Source of the DNA: Blattamonas nauphoetae
Lineage: Eukaryota; Preaxostyla; Oxymonadida
DNA: 64,000 bases
Assembly: GCA_033064195.1 (NCBI GenBank)
Contig: JARBJD010000308.1
Coordinates: 1 to 64,000 of the forward strand
Reading direction: 5' to 3'
Made by a program: the position numbers and the translations under genes. The notes below the pieces were generated by a model that saw only the letters and a list, made by a program, of their open reading frames with translations, did no database searches and had not been told where the DNA came from. Shown piece after piece: positions 48,501 through 59,000 of the stretch (positions are counted from its first letter, which is position 1; every line of letters starts with the position of its first letter).

Positions 48501-48659
48501 CCATTTCGCTTTTTCAAGATTCTTATTTTGACCAATTGACACAACAATGAGACAAATATAGATACGCCTAATTAAGTCATTGATCTCAGTCCCAAAAACC
48601 GGAACTGAGATCGATCGATCTCAGTTTCTGCTTGATTGATCTCATGTATCAAAGGTCTG
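45581..48659. mobile_element. element K: hAT-like TIR element with host-like cargo
   Basis: 3,079 bp. Left terminus CAGACCTTTGACACTGATCT; right terminus, reversed, CAGACCTTTGATACATGAGA, so the TIR is about 11-14 bp with GATCTCA-type words repeated just inside. Flanks are ACAATGCC (45573-45580) and TCAATGCC (48660-48667), an 8-bp duplication with one difference. The CAG start and 8-bp duplication fit the hAT superfamily (inference). No transposase was recognised; the interior holds gene-like sequence on the + strand. Confidence 0.85.
46032..48370 (+). pseudogene. cargo of element K, unrecognised acidic/low-complexity protein gene
   Basis: Coding-like + strand blocks: 46032-46535 (Leu-rich, with CWCRRTD), 46811-47483 (helical start, then Ser/Pro/Thr-rich sequence ending YKNFDDLL), 47500-47749 (LTWNPADETLHPLVQRK, acidic EEEEEEDWDTLFD) and 47819-48289 (YNPNFELWQSLNDNVDKG, helical). 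Adjacent blocks lie in different frames and a TAG interrupts near 47748, so the gene is decayed or has small introns I cannot place. It resembles a regulatory host protein in composition. No family is recognised and no transposase motif was found. Confidence 0.4.
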
Positions 48660-49041
48660 TCAATGCCTCAAATGGCTGTGTTGATATTGCTATCGACTAT
48701 GCCTTCGCCCAGGAAGGGAAACCGTATTCAGACCTCCCATGCTATAACCGTACAGGTGAATGCTGCCGTTTCGGTCCCAACTGCTTCGATTCCGCTGGAC
48801 TCATATATGTGGCATACAGGCAAGCCCGTCAAAAAGTCCCCCCAACCCATCAAGGATACCCTGGCGGACTCAAGAGTGTTGGAGTGGGCAACGCCAAGCC
48901 AGGCGATATCCTCTGGAGATCAGGCCATGTCGGCCTCCTTGGAAAAAACGACAAGGTGGTCCATCTTTCCAACCCAAACCGCGGAGTGTACATCTTGAGC
49001 CTCTCAAACTTCAAGCAGTTCCAAAGACCAACAGAAGCCTA

Positions 49042-50414
49042 CCATGCGGATCTAACCCGACCACATGGATCTAACCCGACCACAAAAGACACTTTTTTCG
49101 ACTCAAATCTCAATCCATCCCAGATTTCTCCAAACCCACATTTGAGTGAGTCCAACCCATTTGGAGATTGGATTCCTCCCTCCCCCATGAATCATCGAGG
49201 GAGAAATCGAACTTCCAAAATAGGATTCCAGGGCTGGGGCGCCTATTTCGGAGTCAGGGTATCGACCCTTTTTTGGCTCCAAAATAGGAGGTCCTTAACA
49301 TTTAAGCTTAGGGAATCCAAACTTCAGAACCACTTTTCTCCACGCCTGTTCAAGATTTTTCTTTTCGTTTCATTTCTGGTGGTTTGGGATGGTTTTCTCT
49401 CGAAATGACAATTTTTCGAAAAATGAAAAATTCTGGGGGACCTGGGTGGAAATTTAGGGTCAAATACTGATTTCCCTGTATAACAAGCTTAGGATCTTGA
49501 AAACTTGTTTTGATCATATCTCCACAACCAGACATAGTTCGGACATGAAGTTTTCACCAATATGGATCTTTTGTTGAGAATTATTTTTTCTGAAAATTTT
49601 GAAAATTTCGATGACTTCCTATTTTGGCGTTTTTGGGACTTTTCCGTCAGTTACTCCAGTCCCGTTCAAGAATTTACATGAATATTAAGTTTTGTTGTAA
49701 AATTATTGTTTGAATTCATTCGAACCTGGGTTGACATCGATTTAATTGAATTTGATGTCAAATTGAAAACATAAAGCAGAGTTAGTTCAGAAAGACCATA
49801 TTGTCGAAAAATCAGCAAATATTTATCTCAACTGCCGCAAGGGGATTTTTTCAAAATTTTCAGAAAAAAATAATTCTCAACAAAAGATCCATATTGGTGA
49901 AAACTTCATGTCCGAACTATGTCTGGTTGTGGAGATATGATCAAAACAAGTTTTCAAGATCCTAAGCTTGTTATACAGGGAAATCAGTATTTGACCCTAA
50001 ATTTCCACCCAGGTCCCCCCAGAATTTTTCATTTTTCGAAAAATTGTCATTTCGAGAGAAAACCATCCCAAACCACCAGAAATGAAACGAAAAAGAAAAA
50101 TCTTGAACAGGCGTGGAGAAAAGTGGTTCTGAAGTTTGGATTCCCTAAGCTTAAATGTTAAGGACCTCCTATTTTGGAGCCAAAAAAGGGTCGATACCCT
50201 GACTCCGAAATAGGCGCCCCAGCCCTGGAATCCTATTTTGGAAGTTCGATTTCTCCCTCGATGATTCATGGGGGAGGGAGGAATCCAATCTCCAAATGGG
50301 TTGGACTCACTCAAATGTGGGTTTGGAGAAATCTGGGATGGATTGAGATTTGAGTCGAAAAAAGTGTCTTTTGTGGTCGGGTTAGATCCATGTGGTCGGG
50401 TTAGATCCGCATGG
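49042..50414. mobile_element. element H: fold-back TIR element with TA target duplication
   Basis: 1,373 bp beginning CCATGCGGATCTAACCCGAC and ending in its reverse complement. Arms 49042-49605 and 49849-50414 are about 565 bp and nearly identical, with about 240 bp of A/T-rich spacer. TA on both sides (49040-49041, 50415-50416) collapses to one TA in the intact NlpC paralog (GCCTACCGTG), proving the boundary. The terminal 19-bp word GGATCTAACCCGACCACAT is present twice in tandem at each end. No coding capacity. Mariner-type target site, but the terminus differs from that of element C. Confidence 0.92.
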
Positions 50415-50429
50415 TACCGTGTTTGCTAA

Positions 50430-50972
50430 ACCAACCCGTTCGCCTGATGTCTTCAGTGGCATTTGTTGCTTACGAATTAATTCTTCCTGAACTTCCGACT
50501 GACTGTTTTCAGCGATTTGTTCAATCTGTTGGGAATGTTCTGGTCGTATTGGATCAATAAAAAGCAAATTGTCGAAGTGGAATCATAATTGAACACAAAT
50601 CTTGTTGACTTAAATGAACAAAGACGGAAAAGATATTTGAGAATCCAGTGAACGATATCGGGGAGATGGAACTCGATCGAATACAATACATAAAATAGAA
50701 ATAAATAGTGGAATCAAATAATGACAAAACAAGGCATATATTTGTGAATTGCGGCAGCAGGACGATGTCGCATCAAAAGGTGTCATAGAGGTGGAGAGCG
50801 TGGGTAGAAGCCTCACCAAAGGCCGAAAGACACAACAAGACTATTCAGCACTTTGAGAAAATGAAGAGACGCGGCGCGGTGGGACAGATTTCGGTGCTGA
50901 GAAGGCTGACAGTTTTGTTTGCCCAAGAGAAGCTCTGATGGAGAGAGAAGGTGAAAAAGGATGAAAGAGAAT
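50430..50972. other. spacer between NlpC pseudogene and pseudophosphatase gene
   Basis: The first 120 or so bp match the 3' flank of the active NlpC/P60 gene. The rest is unique A/G-rich sequence with no recognised feature. Confidence 0.5.
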
Positions 50973-53900
50973 CTAACGGGCACACCCTACTCTTTTTGCT
51001 CCTCCTCTTCCCCCCATCCCGAAGCTGGGTCTGAAAGACGACGAGATTGACGAAAGCGACGGCGGCGAATTCAGCGCGGCCAGAGACGAACTTGGGAGGG
51101 TGGAACGAAGATGGGAAGATGACGGGATTGGAAGTGAAGTGAGGGGGGCCGCTTTGTTTCCGTTGTCCTTCGTTCTGTTCTTCTCATCGTCCCACCTCTC
51201 CCCTGTCTGAATCACTGGCGCGGCCGTCGCTGGTGATGTGAGCTGGGCTGTGTGCGTTGTTCGACGAGGAATGCGCGGTCGGGTGAGAGTTGATCCTCCC
51301 GTCGGACGAGTCATTCCTTCCTTCGACTTTCGCTCTTCACTTTCGTATCGTCGCTTTTGCCAAGGCTTCTGGTATCGCTCCCAAATCGGTTGTTCGAAGT
51401 TCACTCGAGGAGCTACGGAATATGGCTGGTTTGTTCCGACAACAGGGCGTCGTCCACGAGTTTGAGGCGGATCAGCGTCGTTGTTGTTCTGTGTGCTTGA
51501 AAGAAGTGTTGGGAGAGAGATAGCTGTGGAAAGAGACTGTGATTGTTCTTTCCGCGGATGGCTTGCGAGAGAGAAGCGAGTGGAGTACGAAGACGAACGG
51601 TTCATCGACGACGACCTGACGGGAGGGTGAACGAGGGTCCGCTCTGGCTTTGTTTCGATTGGAGTGGTGACAGACTTGACTGGGGGACTTGGCTTGTCCT
51701 CGACAGGGTTCGGGACTTCTTTCTTCTCTTCTTGTTTTGGGTCCTCCTTCTTGACGGATTCTTTGTCTGAATCGTCCTTCTTCTTCTCGTCTTCATTTCC
51801 GGAATTGTTGTCGTTCGTTAAATGCACTGCAACGAGTGTCCCCTTCTTTTCTGTCTCCTTTTTGGGCTCGATGCGCACTTCGTCTTCCATCGGTTTCTCC
51901 ATTGTCCTTTTCTCCTCCTCCTTCTTCTCTTCATCTTCTTTCTTCTTCACCTCCGCGGCCTCGTCCAGAGTGCTGAGAGTAATCACGTTGAACGGGAATT
52001 TTGGTGTTGTCGTCGAAGCTGAAGCATTTGTTGTGGGTAGGAATGTTGCGGGAAATTTAGTTGGTGTGTTCGAAAGCTGAGAAGGAGGAAAGGGCGATGA
52101 TGCCAGTGGATTGGAAGGGTTAACACGAGGTGAGGAGACCTGCGGCCGGTGATGTGGAGGGAAGGAGAGAGCAGGCGAAATAATCTGTGGGGCAAAGTCA
52201 AATAATGAGTCGGGTTTCTCGGTCTTAGGAGTATCAGGAAGCGAAGGGAGGTGAGGGAGGACGAGCGGGATTGTTGCAGTCACAGGCTGACGGACGATGA
52301 GAAGAAAGAGAAGAACAGACTGTAACAGAAACAGGGGCGATAACGGACTCCATGGACTCCATTGTGGGCGGAGATTGGACAGGATTTGCAGGAACCTGGA
52401 TGGACATCGTTGGAGGGGAAGAGAGTGGATTGATTCTGGAAAGATGAAAGAGTGTGATAGAATACGTCTTCTTGTCTTCCTTTTTTTCATTTTTGGCAAC
52501 CACTCGATCATTTTCTTGTGATGTTGGTTTCTTGTCCTGATTAGCTGGTTTTTCTGGTTTGGGTTGGGCTGATTTAGATTTTGGCACTGGCGCTGGTGAT
52601 TGTGTCTCATCAGGCGGTGAAACTGTTGTGGATGTCTTCTTTTGAGTCGTGGTCTTCGTTTTTTGCGATGCTGCTGTCGCCTTTTTCTTTGGCTGAGGAT
52701 TGTTCGGTGGTGGTTCTGAATCAGATGAAACTTCCTTGTTCTTGGCCACTGTGTCTTTGGCAACAACATTGGGCTGTCGTTCCGCAACTGTCTCAACAAT
52801 GTTTGCCTTTTTCTGTGGTTCGGACTTTTTCCTTTTGGAGGGGAACAGATCGTAGAAATCCTGTTCCGCTCTTTCGGCCACCTTCTTCCTTTCATCACTC
52901 TCCTTCACAAAGTTTTTCTCTCCTTGACAGACAGTGTGGTGAAGATCTGCTTGGAGTGTCAGAAGGTGCATCCATTCATATATTGGGAGTGATCGACATT
53001 GGGAGAGGAGTTCGATGGGAGGAGCGATGATCATGGGTGGTGAGTCCAACGTACTTTGTATTTTCAGCACCTTTCGTGTTTTCAGTGAAGGTGGGAGCAC
53101 TTCGGAATTTGCACTGTCAGCGGTTGGATTTGTTGGTGATGGGTGTGATAAAGAAACTTGGCCTCCAATAACTGTCGGAAGCAACTTAAACTTAACCTTC
53201 GTGTTGGTGAGTGGCTTAGCAGGGGTCTGAGGCATTGATATTGTCTTGTTGAAGAACGTGTTTCGAATAACGAATTCCTCTTCGTACAGTTCAGGAGTCC
53301 ACGTCACAGACGGAACCATGTCTTCGTAACGGTAGAGCTGATCCTGAAATGACTGTCGCATGTGGGCCTTTCGACACGACAGCATAATCTCAATTGTAAA
53401 GGCTGCGTCCCACTCGAACTTTCGCATCAGGTAAGCTGCTGTCACAAGAGGGGCACGGTTTTGGCCCCAAAAAGAATGAATTAGGACTCCACCGAATGCA
53501 CTATGGGCTTCACAAATAAAGTGGTAGACAGATTCTGCTGTCTGGCCATCTGAAGAGATGTAATCTGCAGTGTCGTCGTCGTCAATTTGGATGTTCAGGT
53601 ATTGAACCCCAATCCGCACAAATCGGTTCGGGACAGCTGACCGGGTACAGTTGACAATGTGGGTTATTTTGTTGTTTAGGATGAACTGAAACCGAACGGA
53701 CAAAGAGATATGAGGAAGAAGATGGAGGGAACATCAAAAAGAAAAAGAGAAAGAAAAAAAGATGGAGAGAGGGTAGGAATATTTGGTTGACTCATTTAGT
53801 TCCATGATTGGGTAAAAAATGAGCGATTTAGAATTGAAGAGAAAATGTTGAAAACCTGTTCACTTGAAGCAGCTTCAGATCCTCCAACATAGATTCCATC

Positions 53901-54095
53901 TCGTAATTTCGAGACTGGAGTCAAATCAGGATTTCTCATCGACGAAGAAAGTGTTGAGATTGGAGTGGATTTTCGTTTCGCGATTTGGACTGTTGATGAA
54001 CGATCAGGAGAAGAGACAACTGGAGAAGTGCTACCTGCCCCTTGAAGTGCTGGAAATGGAGGCTTGGTCGACGATTTGGCCCTCGATGGAGGCAT
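50973..54095 (-). CDS. dual-specificity-phosphatase-fold pseudophosphatase with long disordered tail
   Basis: Exon 1 is 54095-53856 (MPPSRAKSSTK to GSEAASSEQ). Exon 2 starts at 53685 (FILNNKITHIVNCTRSAVPN), phase 0. The catalytic-domain pattern is clear: INDGIYVGG-like start, THIVNC, DDDDTADYI, then LIHSFWGQNRAPLVTAAYLM. The active-site loop should read HCxxGxxR but reads HSFWGQNR (about 53455-53478), so the nucleophilic Cys is Ser (residue about 151). It therefore probably binds phosphoprotein without cleaving it, like STYX-type proteins. Two more short introns (30 nt near 52440 and 35 nt near 52300) keep the frame into a tail of over 700 residues rich in Pro, Ser, Lys and Glu, ending TAG at 50973. 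Confidence 0.8.
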
Positions 54096-54329
54096 GACGG
54101 AGAAAAAACGAAATTAAGGGATCTCTTTTGAAAAAGTGGGGATAATGGAGAATACCTCGAATCTTCTGCATAAAGAATGAAACATGAATGAAAAAAACAG
54201 AAATTAAGAACTCAGAACAGCTAGGAGCATCAAAAAAACTCAAGATGTGATGAACAGCTTCAATTGAATGGCGAAAGCATTAAGAATCAAAAATATTTGA
54301 GAATGACACTTTTCGCATAGCTGTCTCCC

Positions 54330-55912
54330 TCAATTTGACGAGGGGGAGGAATCAATAATGTTGACTGACGAATTCTTTCGACTCAGCCCATTGGGAGTGG
54401 TTGTCTCCAAATTCGTGTTTTTATCTTCTTTGACCTGGCTGACGGAGACGGGACGTGATATCACCTCACTGCGTGTTCGGTTGAGTCCTTTCCGTGGTTG
54501 TTTGTCCTTTCGGCTGTGATGTTGGGCTGCAAGTTGTGACTGGTGTAATGCGACATCACTCATCAGTTCTTCCAATTCAGCAACCTTCTGGATTCGGTCG
54601 ATCAATTCGGAGACGGTTTGCCGTTCGCGTCGTTCGCATTCTGCTTTTGCTTCACAAACCTGCTGATATCGAGTTTGTAGTTCTTTCAGTTGGGTATCAT
54701 GAGATTGCTGCAATTGGGCGATCTCTTGTTGTGCTTTAGACAGCGCGAGATTCCACTCTGCTTCCTTTTTGGAGTGATGTGACACTGATCGGATCAGCTT
54801 AGAAATTATGAGAGTATGAGACTGAGAGTCGGAAGCGTGGGTTGCACAAGCATTTTCTAACTGAGATAACGACGTAGAGAGAGTGGAACATTCCTGTTCG
54901 GCCGCCTTGAGTTGAGTGAGAGTGGTTTGAAGTTCCTCTGCATGCTGTGTTTTCAGTCCATCAATCAGATTGTCCTTCTCTTGCAATTCCTCTGTTAAAC
55001 TCCGTCGTGTCTCGGAAAGTTCCGTCTGGAGCGATTTCACAAGTGTTTCTTGTTCCATTCTGGATCGCTCTTGTTCCTCCGCATGCTGTGTTTTCAGTCC
55101 ATCAATCAGATTGTCCTTCTCTTGCAATTCCTCTGTTAAACTCCGTCGTGTCTCGGAAAGTTCCGTCTGGAGCGATTTCACAAGTGTTTCTTGTTCCATT
55201 CTGGATCGCTCTTGTTCCTCCGCATGCTGTGTTTTCAGTCCATCAATCAGATTGTCCTTCTCTTGCAATTCCTCTGTTAAACTCCGTCGTGTCTCGGAAA
55301 GTTCCGTCTGGAGCGATTTCACAAGTGTTTCTTGTTCCATTCTGGATCGCTCTTGTTCCTCCGCATGCTGTGTTTTCAGTCCATCAATCAGATTGTCCTT
55401 CTCTTGCAATTCCTCTGTTAAACTCCGTCGTGTCTCGGAAAGTTCCGTCTGGAGCGATTTCACAAGTGTTTCCTGTTCGATTTTGAATTGTTCATGTTCC
55501 TCCGCTCGCCTGATCAAATCTTGTTTTATTTTCCGTTTTTCCTCTTCCTTCTGCTTCAACTCCTGATCTTTCTCCTGAACCATTCGCTGGAAGTGATCCC
55601 GCTCAGCCTGAACCATCGACAAATTTGTCGAGAGTTGATTGATTTCTTCTTGAAACATAAGATATTCCTGGTGATTGTCTGAAGCAGTTAGATCCTGTTC
55701 GCCATACTCCAAATCATCTGTTCCATATTCTTCATTATCGTCCTCAGTAGTGAGATCTCCCTCATTTTCCTCAAAATTGACGTTATTGGGCGTAGAGAGT
55801 TGGTCATCGGGTGGAAGTTCGTCAGATATCTGTGAAAAATGAATGCTGACAAATCGGGGAGCAACACACCATTGGGGAGATGTCTGAGCATGACGTTATG
55901 GGTGCAATCCAT
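54330..55912 (-). CDS. coiled-coil protein built from 47-residue repeats
   Basis: Exon 1 is 55912 to about 55865 (MDCTHNVMLRHLPNG), then an intron (donor GTGTTGC, acceptor TTTTTCACAG) and exon 2 from 55830 (ISDELPPDDQ). An acidic N-terminus leads into about 400 residues of continuous coiled coil. It contains four 47-residue repeats (SLQTELSETRRSLTEELQE onward). A short basic C-terminus has KQPRKGLNRTRSEV. No motor, membrane or enzymatic domain. A cytoskeletal or tethering role is plausible for this kind of protein, but it cannot be read from sequence. Confidence 0.75.
54941..55505 (-). repeat. 141-bp tandem repeat, four copies
   Basis: Unit starts at 54941, 55082, 55223 and 55364 (period exactly 141 bp = 47 codons). 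The first three full copies look identical at DNA level; the fourth diverges near its end (TTGTTCATGTTCC). Synonymous sites have not drifted, so expansion or gene conversion is recent. Confidence 0.92.
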
Positions 55913-56022
55913 TCATCAAAGCTAACCGCGTCATTTGAGACAAAAGACGAAATAAAGGAAATATAGAATGTGAGAATAAAACAACGTATCAACCTGACAT
56001 AGCAGAGAGAGGATTCAGGAAG

Positions 56023-59000
56023 TTAATCAGTCAAAACAAGGATTACACTAAGCGCCGCAACATGAGCAAGCGAAATGGGCACAAGCGGTTGTGGAGGGTA
56101 CCCATAGCGAAGAAAAAACGCCTCCGGATCGTCCAGAGCCTGTGCATAGAAATCAGACTCAAATGACAGAGGAGGAGAGGGCGGGGATGGGGGAAGGAGA
56201 GGCGGAGCGGAGTCAACTGGGACAGGTGAAGAGTATGGCGTGAGGAGAGGCTGGTCTCGGCTTGAAATGGCGAAAGTGTCGAGTTGATCCGCTAGGCTGG
56301 CCATTGGGAAGGAGGGGGAGGGAAGAAAGAAAGATGGGTGCGGTGGGGGCTGAGACGGTTTGATTGGAGTGAACGTGAGACGCTTGAAAGTGGTCTCGAC
56401 CTCCAACACGTCTCCGCCCCGACGACCACTCGCCGTGACACGACTGGAAGGCGATGAGGTGATGACAGCTTGCGTGGGGGAGGGCATTGTGTGGTGGGAG
56501 GGTGTTGGCAAACGAAAATCTCGCTCGCTCTGTCGACGGGACAGAGTTTGGGGAGTTGTGATGAGAACAGAAAGAGCGTCAGTGGGAGCGCTGCCTCTTC
56601 GACGAGGGGTGTGGGTTTGGAAGGACGAGGAGAGAGACAGGGAGGGGTTCGAGTTTGGGGAGGATGGGATCTCGAATGTCCGTTCGTCGTTCGTTCCTGA
56701 CGAGATGCTGTCAAAATGGAGAACCGGATCCATCGTGTTTGGATTCGTCGCGGGACGAGAAAGAAAGAGGTTCGATTCGAGATTGTTCAGCGATGCAGAC
56801 GGGAGTGGGGAATGGAAAGAGGCAGACGAACGCTTCGAGTCGGCTGCAAGGATGGTGGGTGTGTTGATGAGAGACGAGGACGACGTGGAGTGCGCGCGTT
56901 GGATGGTGAACCCGGCAAAATGGTCTCGGAAGAAGGAGACCAATACAAGTGCTGCGAATTGGCCAGCCAGCTGCGAAGTGAGAGTGGTGTCGCGAGGTGA
57001 TGTGTCGGCTGTTCCATTCGCTCCTCTTCCATCCTGCACGTCCCGCTGTGGACGAGGACGGAAAGAGTTGGTGAAGAGGCGGACAGCAGACACGACAGTG
57101 AAGATGGAAGTGATGAGCTTGACGTGGGTGTCGATTGGGAGCGGGGCGAGAATGGAAACGAGGGCTGGCTGTGTGACCAGACTGAACACACGCAAGATGT
57201 CCAGAGCAGGAAGGACAGTGTCGGTCTCACCCACATTTTGGTTTCGGGATGGTGGTCGATCATTGTGAAAGGTTGGCGATGGGAAGGAAGGGAGAGGATG
57301 ATGGAAATGAAACGACTCGTCGTCGGCAACAGTTGTGGTGAGATGTGGCGATTCGGAGATGACTGTGAAGAACGTCGTGTCGTCGTCTCCAGACACGAAT
57401 GTGGGCTCGTCTTCGTCTGTGTGCATCGTCAGTGTCATCCCAGCGACCCGCTCCCCGTTCGACCTGCTTTTCAAGATCGGAGGGCGAGAGAGAAGCGGAG
57501 GAGGCGGGACAGGTGGTTGGCGACCAGTGCCTGCGAACGACCCAATGCCCTTCCCTCTCCAAATCGACGTTGGGGAGAGTGTGATGGCCGACGAGATCGT
57601 CTCCTTCAGTCCATCCTGATCGCCATCTGTCGCTCTGCCGAGTGTGAGCTGTCCGTATCCAACAGCCGGTGAGAACGGAGTCTTCGATTGGCGAGTGTGT
57701 GGGCCTGGAAGTGTCTGTGCGCGTGGGGCGTCATTTTTGGGAGTGAAGTGGGTTGTGAGAATAGGATCCTTCATCGCACTCTGAAGCTGCGTCTGGTTTG
57801 TCGGCGAGACTGAAGTGTTGCGTCGTTTCGAATGCGATGTGAACGGATTGACAAGAAGACTCTGTTTTGGGTTGGCGTTGACCTGCGCTGAGGAAGTGCG
57901 CGGGAGAGAGATGGGCAGCATGAGTGAATTTTTGGCGACAATCGGCTCGTCCCATTCTGTCGTTTCTGGAGAGAAGCACATTGTGGAGAGAGACGACGGC
58001 GTTTCAGTGCTTTCGAATGAGGTCCCAGCGACAGACTTTCCGTGTCTGTCCATTCGCTGGATCTTCCGTGTGGAGGTCGGCGGGGAGGAGAGAAGATGGG
58101 GCGAACGAAGAGCGACACGGCCGAGTGCAGAAATGCCGTCGGTACGCTCTGTCGTTGTTGTCGAGATGGAGTCTCTCAAATTGGACTTCTCTGAGGCAGG
58201 CGCGGCGAAGGAAGGCGACTGGAGAGGATGGTGGACAGACTTGGAGCGTGCTGTGAGTTCCTGCTGAAGATCGCCAGACGTGACAAAGAACGAGCGAGAA
58301 CCGCTTTGGTCGAGATCGTCTGTTTCTAGTTCCGTCAGACTGTCGATTGCAGATGCTTTTGGTGTTGTGTTTTGCGTTGGAGTGCGCGAGGAGACGGAGA
58401 TTGCTTGGAGAGGAGGCGAGCGAGATGGATAATTAAGGAATGGGCCAGCGTGAGAATTGGAGCGAGAAACAGGAGCAATTTGATTTTGGAGGATGGTTGC
58501 AGGCGAATTGAACGAAAAAGAGAATGCTGAGGGCATCCCAGAATCCGATTCGAATGAGTGGGAGCGCATGGACGGTGCTTCTGCCGGGAAGTGGGCAAAG
58601 TGCATGGGGTGGTGGATTGGAGTGTTTATTGAAGCTTTCGGTTGCATTGGAGAAACAGAAGTGGATGGAAAACTGAGTTGTGGGAGACTTGGCGACGTCG
58701 TCCCGAACAACCCAGGTGAACCACGGGGAGTGAACGGACCTCGTCCAACAAGAACAAAAGAAGGATGGTTGGTCAAACGTGATGGACTATCGTCAGGAAC
58801 ACTTCCCAAAAGGTGTGGTGACGGGGTGGTGTGAGAATAAACGCGAGGAGGGAGATTCGGGTGTAGGGAGGGGGTTCGAAAAGAAGAATACGGAGATAGA
58901 CCAGTGGGTGACGACAGTGGCGATTGAGATGAGAGGTGACTGCTTGTAGCACGCACACTGATCGGAGACAGGATGGAACAAAGCGCGGGGGGAAGTGAAG

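Larger units (their letters stand above)
45526..50429 (+). pseudogene. broken NlpC/P60 paralog split by elements K and H
   Basis: Pieces in order: signal-peptide part 45526-45580 (ends FVPFNNA), body 48660-49041, last codons 50415-50429 (TAA). The first codon is ATA where the active copy has ATG. The catalytic Cys is Ser: NCFDSAGLIY against NCFDCSGLVY (codon near 48791-48793). GDILWRSGHVGL is kept. Element K sits after the signal-peptide codons and element H four codons before the stop. Both insertions leave clean joins to sequence matching the active copy, and the 3' flank after 50429 also matches. Identity to the active gene is still high, so duplication and decay are recent. Confidence 0.9.

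Noticed and set aside
49042-50414. CRISPR-like or tandem repeat interpretation of the duplicated terminal words
   Set aside because: Only two tandem copies at each end, in inverted arrangement; a fold-back transposon with TA duplication explains everything.
54947-55566. Two + strand frames of 179 and 198 residues over the coiled-coil repeats
   Set aside because: Antisense shadows of the 141-bp repeat, open because the period is divisible by three.
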